A stretch of 64,000 nucleotides of DNA, from positions 102,694-166,693 of the forward strand of contig NZ_JAOQJK010000010.1 in the NCBI RefSeq assembly GCF_025567045.1, given 5' to 3'. The translations under genes and the position numbers were made by a program. The notes beneath the pieces are model-generated. The model saw only the letters and a program-made list of their open reading frames with translations. It was not told where the DNA came from and did not search any database. Positions 18,249-26,591 of this stretch are shown piece by piece; the stretch's first letter is position 1; each line of letters opens with the position of its first letter. Source of the DNA: Barnesiella propionica. Its GTDB lineage: Bacteria; Bacteroidota; Bacteroidia; Bacteroidales; Barnesiellaceae.

Positions 18249-19462
18249 CTATTCCTCGTTATCCAATCATTATCCTGCAAACTCATCACCGCCAAATAAC
18301 TCAATGAACGTGTCATCGAAGCTAATATTAAAGGCAAAAACGCCCAGTGAAAATACTGCGGTATCCACGGAGAGCACAGCAGGAATACAAAAAGTACCGC
18401 AAAGTTAGCAAAATGATAATAACCAACTACTTTTTTAAATCTTTTTACCCAAATAAAAACAGCAGGGAACAGGCTAAAAGGATTCAGCCAGAAAGCGGAA
18501 TAATTAGGGTAAGTCGCCGGATGCTCGGATATGAACATCAGAAAGAAAAGCAAACAGCCCGTCAGTCCGTACATAGAGTAAAAAACGGTATCGAACAAAC
18601 GGGTTACTTTTTTCCTTTTTACATCCCATAACGAAACAAGCAATACCAGTAGCAATAAATAAAAAGAACAAGCCAAAGGTGATATCCAGGGCGGAGTAAG
18701 CTCCACTTCCAAAGGCTTGTCCGGGACATATAGTACCACACTGCGCTCCACCAGATAATAAGAATCTCTCCCGTCTTCCGGTATTACCTTCGCACTCTCG
18801 AAAGCCTGTTGTAAGATCATTGGAACAAACATCTGTTGCATGTAAGTAGCAGGCCGGTCCAAGGGCTCCCCCAACGCCAGGTCTATACCGAAAACGAACC
18901 AGCTATAACGGCCGGCATAGCGGTCTATTTCCTGCCGGAAAGAAATCGTATCGCGAGGATCGGCATATTCTATACGCCCGGCCACAAAACGGGATATCAT
19001 ATCTCTGGGCCGTGTAGCGCAATTATCGAAAAGAAAAGAATACCTGTACGTACGGTTTTCGGGACGCGCATTTTCTATCAAAGCATCCAACAGGGCTCTT
19101 TTTTGCGATCCGGTAAGGTTTAGTATCTGTTCGTCTACCCGGGAATCCCTCATGACATAGGCCGTAATAAAATCCCTGAAATCATTTACTCCTAAACAAT
19201 AGTCTGTTTCTCCCTTGGTAAAACGGTAAACAAAATTAGGAGCGTTAAAACTGAACATTCCATAATTAAAAACTATATCGAAAGGCGTTTCCCCGAATTG
19301 CTGAACCCGGATACCCGTATGACCGAACAGTTCATATATCTCAGTTCCCGGAGAACAAGTAAGCAAACTTATACTCAATGAATCGTTCGGTTGAGCTTTA
19401 CCGCTTACCCATCCTAAAAGAGAAAGCATGCATATTAAAATAGCCCTGATGCGTATCATCAT
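18245..19462 (-). CDS. DUF4105 (Lnb-like) integral membrane protein, putative lipoprotein N-acyltransferase
   Basis: The 405-aa product has a signal or first TM segment, then a periplasmic domain with LLTCSPGTEIYELFGHTGIRV and RYSFLFDNCATRPRDMI, holding a conserved His and Cys, and then about five C-terminal TM helices (residues ~255-395). This is the DUF4105 family. I recall that the Bacteroides lipoprotein N-acyltransferase Lnb has been reported in this family, which would fit the many lipoproteins here. The enzyme identity is inferred from family memory. It overlaps the next gene by 4 bp, and the two probably share a promoter near 19.5 kb. Confidence 0.75.
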   Translation of the reverse strand: MMIRIRAILICMLSLLGWVSGKAQPNDSLSISLLTCSPGTEIYELFGHTGIRVQQFGETPFDIVFNYGMFSFNAPNFVYRFTKGETDYCLGVNDFRDFITAYVMRDSRVDEQILNLTGSQKRALLDALIENARPENRTYRYSFLFDNCATRPRDMISRFVAGRIEYADPRDTISFRQEIDRYAGRYSWFVFGIDLALGEPLDRPATYMQQMFVPMILQQAFESAKVIPEDGRDSYYLVERSVVLYVPDKPLEVELTPPWISPLACSFYLLLLVLLVSLWDVKRKKVTRLFDTVFYSMYGLTGCLLFFLMFISEHPATYPNYSAFWLNPFSLFPAVFIWVKRFKKVVGYYHFANFAVLFVFLLCSPWIPQYFHWAFLPLILASMTRSLSYLAVMSLQDNDWITRNR

Positions 19463-19545
19463 AACATAGAATACATAATAACACGTAAAAGTAATATTTT
19501 TTTATAAAAGCATTATCCATCCTATGCTTTTTTTATAAACAAAGT

Positions 19546-19553
19546 TATCTTTG
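19546..19553 (+). promoter_or_regulatory. -7 element for the nitroreductase gene
   Basis: TATCTTTG fits TAnnTTTG. An in-frame Met codon at 19551 lies inside it, so that codon cannot be the start and the ATG at 19578 is used. Confidence 0.7.
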
Positions 19554-19577
19554 CAAAAACACACAAAAATAGATAAA

Positions 19578-20189
19578 ATGAAACGGTATACTCTTTTTCT
19601 GGCAGGACTTATTATTCCCGCTATTTCTACATTTGCTCAAACGATAAAACTTCCGGAACCACAAAAAACAGGAGGTAAACCTCTGATGGAAGTTTTGTCG
19701 CAAAGACAATCTACAAGAGACTTCGATACGTCCCGGACTCTTTCTGACCAAACATTATCAAATCTTTTATGGGCCGGCTTCGGATATAACAGAGAAGGCA
19801 AACGCACCGCTCCTTCAGCAATGAACCGACAGGAAATAGCTATATATATCATAACTTCCCAAAGTACATTTATATACGATGCATCACTTAACGAATTAAA
19901 GGAAATAACAAAGGGAGACTACAGAAAAGCTGCAGGATCACAAGATTTTGTATATACGGCTCCTGTAAATTTAGTATTTGTTTGTGATAAAACTAAAATG
20001 CCGAACATACAGATGGCTTATGCCGATTGCGGATTTATTGCACAAAATATCTATCTATATAGTGCTTCGGAATGCTTGGGAACGGTAGTAAGAGGATCGT
20101 TTGACAAAAACGAGCTTTCCCGTATACTCAAATTAAATGAAAATCAGGAAATTCTATTATGCCAAACGATCGGTTATCCGAAAAAATAA
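19578..20189 (+). CDS. Secreted nitroreductase/SagB-type FMN oxidoreductase
   Basis: The 203-aa product has a signal peptide (MKRYTLFLAGLIIPAISTFAQ) and the nitroreductase N-terminal motif RQSTRDFD, followed by LLWAGFGYNREGKRTAPSAMNRQEI, an FMN-binding pattern of SagB-type proteins. The C-terminal half holds the DCGFIAQNIYLYSASECLG helix typical of the family. The fold suggests an FMN enzyme secreted to the periplasm; the substrate is unknown. The next gene (DUF5715) starts 18 bp later and is probably in the same operon. Confidence 0.72.
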   Translation: MKRYTLFLAGLIIPAISTFAQTIKLPEPQKTGGKPLMEVLSQRQSTRDFDTSRTLSDQTLSNLLWAGFGYNREGKRTAPSAMNRQEIAIYIITSQSTFIYDASLNELKEITKGDYRKAAGSQDFVYTAPVNLVFVCDKTKMPNIQMAYADCGFIAQNIYLYSASECLGTVVRGSFDKNELSRILKLNENQEILLCQTIGYPKK

Positions 20190-20207
20190 ATTTAAAAAGA
20201 GATTAAT

Positions 20208-20876
20208 ATGCCCTCGATGAAATGGTACGGCTGGATATGGATATTAATCAGCATCGGCATTTTCGTTTCCTGTAAAGACAACAGTCGCACAATAATCCCG
20301 GAAGGACCTGTGAAAACAACAATAAAAACGATCCCTTTCGGCAAATTCAAAACTGTTTTCAATGACATGAACGATTTGCATCTCGAAGCAGCACGCAAGA
20401 ACGGAATAAGCCCTTTAGCCTCACTCGAGACTGCTCAAAATAAAGGATTCTGGACCCTGGCTCGCGTAGACAGTTGTCAGTATTTTACAATAGATCCTCT
20501 CAAATTCTCGGTTCCTTATCTTGTTCCCAAAGCAAAATGGCTGCTTATGACCATAGGCAAGAATTTCACAGACTCTTTACAAAGCCGGGGAGCGTCGGGC
20601 TACCAGATTGTTGTCACCAGCATACTTAGGACAGATAACACTGTAAAAAAATTAAGAAAGCGCAATGTGAATGCCAGTGAAAATTCGGCACACCGGTTTG
20701 GTACGACATTCGACATTGCTTATAACCGCTATAACAAAACCGACTCTTTATATGAAATAAAAACAGAAGAGTTACGCCATCTTTTAGGAGAAGTGCTGCT
20801 GGATCTTCGTAACACCGGACAATGTTATGTAAAATATGAAATAAAACAAGGATGCTTCCATATCACGGTTCGTTAA
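20208..20876 (+). CDS. DUF5715-family lipoprotein resembling M15 peptidases
   Basis: The 222-aa product has a membrane/lipoprotein signal (WIWILISIGIFVSCKD). Its middle has SENSAHRFGTTFDIAYNRY and its end GCFHITVR, an H-x(6)-D ... H spacing like the zinc site of VanY/DacB-type D,D-carboxypeptidases (SAHxxGxAxD and a final H). The match suggests a peptidoglycan-directed or peptide zinc hydrolase, but the DUF5715 family is uncharacterised as far as I know. It is the second gene after the nitroreductase. Confidence 0.6.
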   Translation: MPSMKWYGWIWILISIGIFVSCKDNSRTIIPEGPVKTTIKTIPFGKFKTVFNDMNDLHLEAARKNGISPLASLETAQNKGFWTLARVDSCQYFTIDPLKFSVPYLVPKAKWLLMTIGKNFTDSLQSRGASGYQIVVTSILRTDNTVKKLRKRNVNASENSAHRFGTTFDIAYNRYNKTDSLYEIKTEELRHLLGEVLLDLRNTGQCYVKYEIKQGCFHITVR

Positions 20877-20923
20877 AAAATCGCGCAATTTCATTCTTGT
20901 GCCTCAGATTCAGAATAAAAAAG

Positions 20924-20931
20924 TATCTTTG
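20924..20931 (+). promoter_or_regulatory. -7 element and ~155-nt leader of the BtuG/BtuFCD operon
   Basis: TATCTTTG is followed by a leader of about 155 nt. The leader has two nearby CCGGTA copies and an imperfect long hairpin (about 21007-21060). I looked for a cobalamin riboswitch core and do not see one. Confidence 0.55.
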
Positions 20932-21091
20932 CACAGCTTTATGCAAAATCCGGTATGGAGCCGGTATTACTTATTATACAAACAATTAACAAACTATCGG
21001 CCGGAAAAAGCGATAAGGGGAAGAAAGATCTTTGTCTTTTTATCTCTTTATGCTTGCTTTTGAAGGTCCATTAAACTAATACATCATTCTT

Positions 21092-22129
21092 ATGAAAAAA
21101 ATCTTATTGTACAGTGCGGCAATATTGACCATGTTCCTTACTTCCTGCTGGGGAGACGACGACCCCGATTATTTTGTACCAACAACTCACGGCGTATATG
21201 TCCTTAATGAAGGCGTATGGGGAGCCGATAATTCGAATCTCTCTTACATCGACCTGTACACGGGCAATATAAACAACGGAAAAAAACAACTGGGAGACAC
21301 AGGACAAGATATCCTGATATACGGATCTAAAATGTATGTAACAGTATCCGAATCCAAAACAATAGAAGTGATGGACAAATTTACCTGTGAAACACTCAAG
21401 AGCATAAAACTAAGCGGAACTCAGAAACCCAGATATTTCGTAACAAACGGCAATAAAATATATGTATCTTTGTACGACGGACATGTAGCCCGCATCGATA
21501 CGGCCAACCTGGAAATAGAAGCGGTTGCGGCAGTCGGCCCGAATCCCGAACAAATGGCTATAGCCAACGGTAAATTATATGTCGCTAATTCTGGAGGAGA
21601 ACAATATATGACAGGATATAATAACACCGTGTCTGTAGTCAATCTGGAATCTTTTACCGAAGAAACAACAATTCCGGTAGCAGCCAATCCCATCAATATG
21701 TGTGCAGATCAGTTCAACGACGTATATGTAATTTCATTGAGCGTATACGGAGAACCGGGTATCCTGCAACGCATCTCACCCGACGGAAATGTTACCGTCT
21801 TGCCTCAAGGCGCGAATATAATGGTACGTAACGGATTATATCTATACCTGATCAATAATCCCTACGGATCTGCTACGCGCGAGTATGTCGTATTGGACAC
21901 AAAATCAGAAAAAATTATCAACACGAACTTTCTGAAAGACCCGTCCGTCATCGACACTCCTTATTCATTGGGAATAGATCCTATTACCTACTATATTTAT
22001 ATAGGTCAAAGCAATAAAAACTATACCGGAAAAGGAAAAGTTTTTGTCTTTGACAATAACGGAAATTATATTTCAACTTTAGATGCAGGTGTTTCGCCCA
22101 GAAATTTCGGTTTCCTGAACAATCTGTAA
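21092..22129 (+). CDS. BtuG-like surface lipoprotein, YncE-type beta-propeller
   Basis: The 345-aa product has lipoprotein Cys19 (LTSCWGDDDPD); the acidic stretch right after the Cys resembles the surface-export signal seen in Bacteroidetes. The body shows repeated propeller strands (GVYVLNEG, KMYVTVSESKTIEVMDKFT, KIYVSLYDGHVARIDTA, KLYVANSGG). This matches the YncE/DUF5074 architecture of BtuG, the Bacteroides surface protein that captures vitamin B12. It is followed at once by BtuFCD-type genes, which supports a corrinoid role. No btuB receptor is present in the window. It could instead serve heme or siderophores. Confidence 0.65.
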   Translation: MKKILLYSAAILTMFLTSCWGDDDPDYFVPTTHGVYVLNEGVWGADNSNLSYIDLYTGNINNGKKQLGDTGQDILIYGSKMYVTVSESKTIEVMDKFTCETLKSIKLSGTQKPRYFVTNGNKIYVSLYDGHVARIDTANLEIEAVAAVGPNPEQMAIANGKLYVANSGGEQYMTGYNNTVSVVNLESFTEETTIPVAANPINMCADQFNDVYVISLSVYGEPGILQRISPDGNVTVLPQGANIMVRNGLYLYLINNPYGSATREYVVLDTKSEKIINTNFLKDPSVIDTPYSLGIDPITYYIYIGQSNKNYTGKGKVFVFDNNGNYISTLDAGVSPRNFGFLNNL

Positions 22130-22144
22130 AGCAACAACAATGCG

Positions 22145-23269
22145 ATGAGAATAAAACCATTCATCCTGTTTTTACTGATTCTGTTCATTCTCTCCGGCTG
22201 CGGGCAAAACAAAAAACCGACTACCGGGGACGGAATTAAAACCGCTATCAAATACGCCGAAGGGTTTACTATGACCTCTTACGGAGATTATACACGCATA
22301 GACATACTCAATCCTTGGGATTCTACCGGGACATTGCATACTTACATTGCCATACCGAAAGATAGCCCCGTACCGGAACAACTCCCGGTAGGAACCGTAC
22401 TACGTATTCCATTAACCAATACGGTAATTTACTCTTCGGTACATACAGGTATACTGCAGGAATTAGGAGCATTGGAACAGATCGGGGGAGTATGTGACCT
22501 GCGGTATAGTAACCAACCGGCCATACTGGAGCGTTGTACTGCCGGCAAAATAACCGATGCCGGAAACTCCATGAATCCCGACATAGAAAAAATCATCGAT
22601 ATGAATCCGGACGCCATACTGCTTTCTCCTTTTGAAAACAGCGGTTACGGACCGATAGAAAAAACAGGTATCCCCCTTGTCGAATGTGCCGATTATATGG
22701 AGACCTCTCCCTTAGGAAGAGCCGAATGGATAAAATTATTCGGTTTTTTATACGGAAAAGAGACAGCAGCCGACTCTCTTTTCTCACGGATTGAACAGGA
22801 ATATACCGATCTGCAGAAACAAGCTCAAAATTCATCCGAAACTCCTTCTGTTTTCAGCGAAATGAAAAGCGGTTCGGCCTGGTACGTCCCCGGAGGTAAA
22901 AGCTACATGGCCCGTATATTTGCCGATGCAGGTGCGAACTATATATGGAACCGGAACCAACAAAGCGGCTCTTTTCCTCTTTCTTTCGAAGTCGTGTTCG
23001 ACCAGGCTCATGACGCTGATTTCTGGCTGATCAAATACTATCAGGATAAAGACAAAACCTATAACGAAATAAAAAAAGATTATGCACCTTACGCCAATTT
23101 CAAAGCTTTTCAGAAAAAAAATATATACGGATGCAATACGGCTAAAATCCCGTATTACGAAGAATTTCCTTTCCATCCGGAACGGCTTTTGAAAGACCTG
23201 ATAAAGATTTTTCATCCCGAGCTGCTTCCCGGATATCAACCCGAATATTTCACTTCTTTGTCCGAATGA
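22145..23269 (+). CDS. ABC transporter substrate-binding lipoprotein, BtuF/FecB type
   Basis: The 374-aa product has lipoprotein Cys19 (FILSGCG) and a two-lobed periplasmic binding fold: ELGALEQIGGVCDLRYSNQPA, then NPDIEKIIDMNPDAILLSP in the first lobe, and a WYVPGGKSYMARIFADAGANYIW helix in the second. It lies between the BtuG-like gene (15 bp) and the permease (overlapping by 4 bp), so it is the binding protein of this transporter. Vitamin B12 is the most likely substrate from the neighbouring BtuG-like protein; iron-siderophore or heme cannot be excluded. Confidence 0.75.
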   Translation: MRIKPFILFLLILFILSGCGQNKKPTTGDGIKTAIKYAEGFTMTSYGDYTRIDILNPWDSTGTLHTYIAIPKDSPVPEQLPVGTVLRIPLTNTVIYSSVHTGILQELGALEQIGGVCDLRYSNQPAILERCTAGKITDAGNSMNPDIEKIIDMNPDAILLSPFENSGYGPIEKTGIPLVECADYMETSPLGRAEWIKLFGFLYGKETAADSLFSRIEQEYTDLQKQAQNSSETPSVFSEMKSGSAWYVPGGKSYMARIFADAGANYIWNRNQQSGSFPLSFEVVFDQAHDADFWLIKYYQDKDKTYNEIKKDYAPYANFKAFQKKNIYGCNTAKIPYYEEFPFHPERLLKDLIKIFHPELLPGYQPEYFTSLSE

Positions 23270-24312
23270 AACATGCAGTGCACATATCCAGAGGAACACG
23301 GTATGCCCTCCTGCTCTCAGTGATTATCCTGTTATTGATCATAGGAAATCTGCTGATAGGTTCGGTTCGCATTCCGGCAGAAGCCGTATGGAATATCTTA
23401 TGCGGAAACGAAGTAGAAAAAGATAGCTGGCGTTTTATTATCCTGGAATCCCGGCTGCCTCAAACCATAACAGCGCTTTTAGCCGGAGCGGCACTCGCCG
23501 TATCGGGACTGATGCTGCAAACGGCTTTCAGCAATCCCCTGGCAGGACCTTCTATATTAGGTATTAATACGGGAGCCAGTCTGGGGGTAGCTCTAGTTAT
23601 GCTGTTATTCGGCGGAAGCATAGGAGCAGGAACTTACACCCTTACCGGTTTTTTTTCCATTATAGCAGGAGCTTTCGCCGGTTCTGTCCTGGTCATGGGA
23701 CTTATCTTATTTTTTTCCACTCTCGTTAAAAGCAATATCATGTTGCTTATCATCGGTATTATGATAGGCTATATCACTTCCTCGGCAATATCGCTGCTTA
23801 ACTTTTTCGCGACAGCCGAAGGAGTACACTCTTTTATGATATGGGGTATGGGAAATTTCGGCGGCGTGTCGCTCGGCCAGCTTCCGTTTTTCAGCTTTAC
23901 TACATTGACCGGGCTAGGTATTTCACTATTGCTTATCAAACCGTTAAACGCTTTATTACTGGGCAACCGTTATGCCGAAAACCTGGGTATCAACATTAAA
24001 AAAGTCCGAAACTGGTTATTGATCGCTACCGGTCTGCTGACAGCCGTAACCACGGCATTTTGCGGTCCTATTTCATTTATAGGACTCGCAGTACCTCATA
24101 TAGCACGCCTTCTGCTGGGAACATCCAATCATAATACCCTGCTCCCCGTTACATTGTTATCGGGCAGCGCTATTGCTTTATTATGCAACCTGATATGTGT
24201 GATTCCCGGAGAATCGGGCATCATTCCGCTAAATGCCATTACCCCCGTTCTGGGAGCACCTGTTATTATTTATGTAATTATCAACCAGCGTAAAATACAA
24301 TATTTTAACTGA
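23266..24312 (+). CDS. FecCD/BtuC-type ABC permease
   Basis: The 348-aa product has about ten hydrophobic helices and the FecCD hallmarks RLPQTITALLAGAALAVSG, QTAFSNPLAGPSILGINTGASLG, and CGPISFIGLAVPHIARLLLG, the ATPase-coupling loop. It overlaps the binding-protein gene by 4 bp (ATGA), and its stop overlaps the start of the ATPase gene by one base. The complex would move a metal chelate or corrinoid across the inner membrane. The family is clear; the substrate is inferred from context. Confidence 0.88.
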   Translation: MKHAVHISRGTRYALLLSVIILLLIIGNLLIGSVRIPAEAVWNILCGNEVEKDSWRFIILESRLPQTITALLAGAALAVSGLMLQTAFSNPLAGPSILGINTGASLGVALVMLLFGGSIGAGTYTLTGFFSIIAGAFAGSVLVMGLILFFSTLVKSNIMLLIIGIMIGYITSSAISLLNFFATAEGVHSFMIWGMGNFGGVSLGQLPFFSFTTLTGLGISLLLIKPLNALLLGNRYAENLGINIKKVRNWLLIATGLLTAVTTAFCGPISFIGLAVPHIARLLLGTSNHNTLLPVTLLSGSAIALLCNLICVIPGESGIIPLNAITPVLGAPVIIYVIINQRKIQYFN

Positions 24313-25322
24313 TGAAAAAAGCTCCCGTCATATCGGCAAAGAACCTGTGTATCGGTTATAACTCCGGGAAAAAAGGAGAAAAACGTATACATGAACATAT
24401 AGCCCTCGATCTGTTTCCGGGAGAACTCACCTGCTTGCTGGGACCTAACGGCGCGGGAAAATCGACATTATTGAGAACCATGGCGGCTTCACAACCCCCT
24501 ATCGAAGGAACTCTGGAACTGGAAGGGAAAATACTTTCCCGGTATTCCGAACGAGAGCTTTCCCGTAAAATAGGAGTAGTGCTCACCGATAAGACACAAA
24601 CGGGAGGACTCTCGGTATACGAGCTCGTATCACTGGGAAGACAACCGCACACCGGTTTCTTCGGACGTCTTAACCGCCATGATAAAGAAATCGTGGAAGA
24701 ATCTATCGAAGCCGTAGGTATAGGGCATAAAAAGAAAAACTATATGGCCGAGCTATCCGACGGTGAACGGCAGAAAGTAATGATAGCGAAAGCCCTCGCA
24801 CAAGAATGTCCTTTAATATTGCTGGACGAACCTACGGCATTTCTGGATGTAGTGAGTCGTATAGAAATCATGTCATTGCTCCACCAGATAGCCAACCGTC
24901 AGAAAAAGACCATTCTTCTGTCCACGCACGACATGGAACAGGCTCTCATATTAGCGGATAAACTCTGGCTTCTTTCCCGGGAAGGAGGATTGGTATGCGG
25001 AACTACCGAAGATATTATTCTGGACGGATACATGGACTCCCTTTTCAGTAAGGACGATATCCGGTTCGACCTTTTGCACGGCGTATACTACCCGACTGTC
25101 AAATGGTCCCGGGAAATCTTCGTAGATACTCCGGACGAAACTCTTACGCACTGGACGGTAAACGCCCTGAACCGGAACCACATCGCCTGCACTTTCGATA
25201 AAAACAAACGCGACCGCCTCCCTGTCGTACAAGTAGTTTCAGCCCACGAGATCATATTCACGGAAAAAGGGAAAGAAAGCCGGTTCACTAATTTCGGCTC
25301 ATTTATCGAAAGCATTCAATAG
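24312..25322 (+). CDS. ABC transporter ATP-binding protein, BtuD/FecE type
   Basis: The 336-aa product has Walker A GPNGAGKST, a signature LSDGERQKVMIAKALAQ (D for the usual GGQ), Walker B LILLDEPTAFLD and the switch STHDMEQAL. It is about 80 residues longer than typical BtuD or FecE; the extra C-terminal domain after residue 250 (DTPDETLTHWTVNALNRNHI onwards) is unassigned. The start overlaps the permease stop. It ends 4 bp before the convergent lpxB stop, with no separate terminator between them. Confidence 0.88.
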   Translation: MKKAPVISAKNLCIGYNSGKKGEKRIHEHIALDLFPGELTCLLGPNGAGKSTLLRTMAASQPPIEGTLELEGKILSRYSERELSRKIGVVLTDKTQTGGLSVYELVSLGRQPHTGFFGRLNRHDKEIVEESIEAVGIGHKKKNYMAELSDGERQKVMIAKALAQECPLILLDEPTAFLDVVSRIEIMSLLHQIANRQKKTILLSTHDMEQALILADKLWLLSREGGLVCGTTEDIILDGYMDSLFSKDDIRFDLLHGVYYPTVKWSREIFVDTPDETLTHWTVNALNRNHIACTFDKNKRDRLPVVQVVSAHEIIFTEKGKESRFTNFGSFIESIQ

Positions 25323-25326
25323 AGAA

Positions 25327-26463
25327 TCAGTGCCCGGCACGCAACGTCTTGATTATTTCACGGGCCGCCCTGACGGGAGCACCCGGCTCACCCAACAATG
25401 CGGCCATACGATCATAGCCGTCCGACATCTTATCCCGGTAATCTTTATCATACAGTAAACGTCTCAGCTCGTCCCGGACATTATCCGGAGTACAATAGCA
25501 GGCAAGCAACTCTTTTACGACCTCATCATCGGCGATGAGATTCACCAGAGAAACGAACCGTACATTCAGCCACCGCTTAAACAGATTGTAAGTAAATTTC
25601 CCTCCTCCCATATAATAACAAACGACCTGCGGTACGCGCAACAATGCTGTTTCAAGAGTAGCCGTACCCGAAGTAACCAGTGCAGCAGAAGCCTGCTGCA
25701 ACAGACGGTAAGTCTTTCCCGAAACCACCGAAACATCATATCCTTGCGAAAGGTCCCTATACAAGGAATCTTCGATAGCGGGAGCCCCGGCTATCACCAT
25801 CTGATATTCGGGAAAAACGGAAGCTGCTTTCAGCATAACCGGAAGATTACTCTTTATCTCAGAGATCCGGCTTCCGGCCAACAAAGCAATAACGGGCTTG
25901 TCAGGCAATCCGCAAGCGGATATAAAATCCTGAAAGGTTTCATCCGCCATCGGACGTACCGCCATCTCGTCCACCGTAGGGTTTCCCACATAATCTATTT
26001 CATAACGGTGCTTCCGGTAAAAAGGGACTTCGAAGGGCAGGATGGAATACATCTTATCGACATAACGGCGTATACTTTTTATCCGGTATTCCTTCCAGGC
26101 CCATATCTTAGGAGAGATATAATAATGAACCGGGATATTCAGTTTTTCCCTGACATATCCGGCAATTTTCAGATTGAACCCCGGATAATCCACCAATATG
26201 ACTACATCGGGATGAAATTCGGCTATATCCTTCTTGCAGTCACGTATATTACGCAGTACCTTATTCAGGTTCATCAGTACCGGAATAAATCCCATATAAG
26301 CCATTTCACGATAATGCCTGACCATAGTTCCGCCCTGGGATGCCATAAGATCGCCTCCGAAAAAGCGAAATTCAGCAGCGGTATCCTGTTCTTTTAAAGA
26401 CTTCATCAGATTGGCCGCATGTAAATCGCCCGATGCTTCTCCTGCAATAAGGTAATATTTCAT
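25327..26463 (-). CDS. lpxB: Lipid-A-disaccharide synthase
   Basis: The 378-aa product shows LpxB motifs: YLIAGEASGDLHAANLM at the start, DYPGFNLKIA, SPKIWAWKEYRIKSIRRYVDKM in the middle, ALLAGSRISEIKSNLPVML, and VTSGTATLETALLRVPQVVCYYMGG near the end. It catalyses the condensation of UDP-2,3-diacylglucosamine and lipid X at the inner membrane in lipid A synthesis. It stands alone on the minus strand with its own promoter 22 bp upstream and is convergent with the BtuD-like gene. Confidence 0.93.
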   Translation of the reverse strand: MKYYLIAGEASGDLHAANLMKSLKEQDTAAEFRFFGGDLMASQGGTMVRHYREMAYMGFIPVLMNLNKVLRNIRDCKKDIAEFHPDVVILVDYPGFNLKIAGYVREKLNIPVHYYISPKIWAWKEYRIKSIRRYVDKMYSILPFEVPFYRKHRYEIDYVGNPTVDEMAVRPMADETFQDFISACGLPDKPVIALLAGSRISEIKSNLPVMLKAASVFPEYQMVIAGAPAIEDSLYRDLSQGYDVSVVSGKTYRLLQQASAALVTSGTATLETALLRVPQVVCYYMGGGKFTYNLFKRWLNVRFVSLVNLIADDEVVKELLACYCTPDNVRDELRRLLYDKDYRDKMSDGYDRMAALLGEPGAPVRAAREIIKTLRAGH

Positions 26464-26485
26464 AATAGTCCGTTTTGGTCCGGCA

Positions 26486-26493
26486 CAAATTTA
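26486..26493 (-). promoter_or_regulatory. -7 element for lpxB
   Basis: On the minus strand TAAATTTG matches TAnnTTTG and lies 23 bp before the lpxB ATG, giving a short leader. Confidence 0.6.
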
Positions 26494-26591
26494 CATTTTG
26501 TTTCCCTATCCTGCAATAAAGCCGGCCGGGATTCCGGAGAAAAACAAATGAGCGGAAACAATAAAGGGATACGGGCAACGTTAATAAAGAG

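Noticed and set aside
20932..21091. Cobalamin riboswitch before the BtuG-like gene
   Set aside because: The leader is short for this class and I find none of the conserved core or B12-box sequence; only a direct CCGGTA repeat and an imperfect hairpin. A covariance-model search would settle it.
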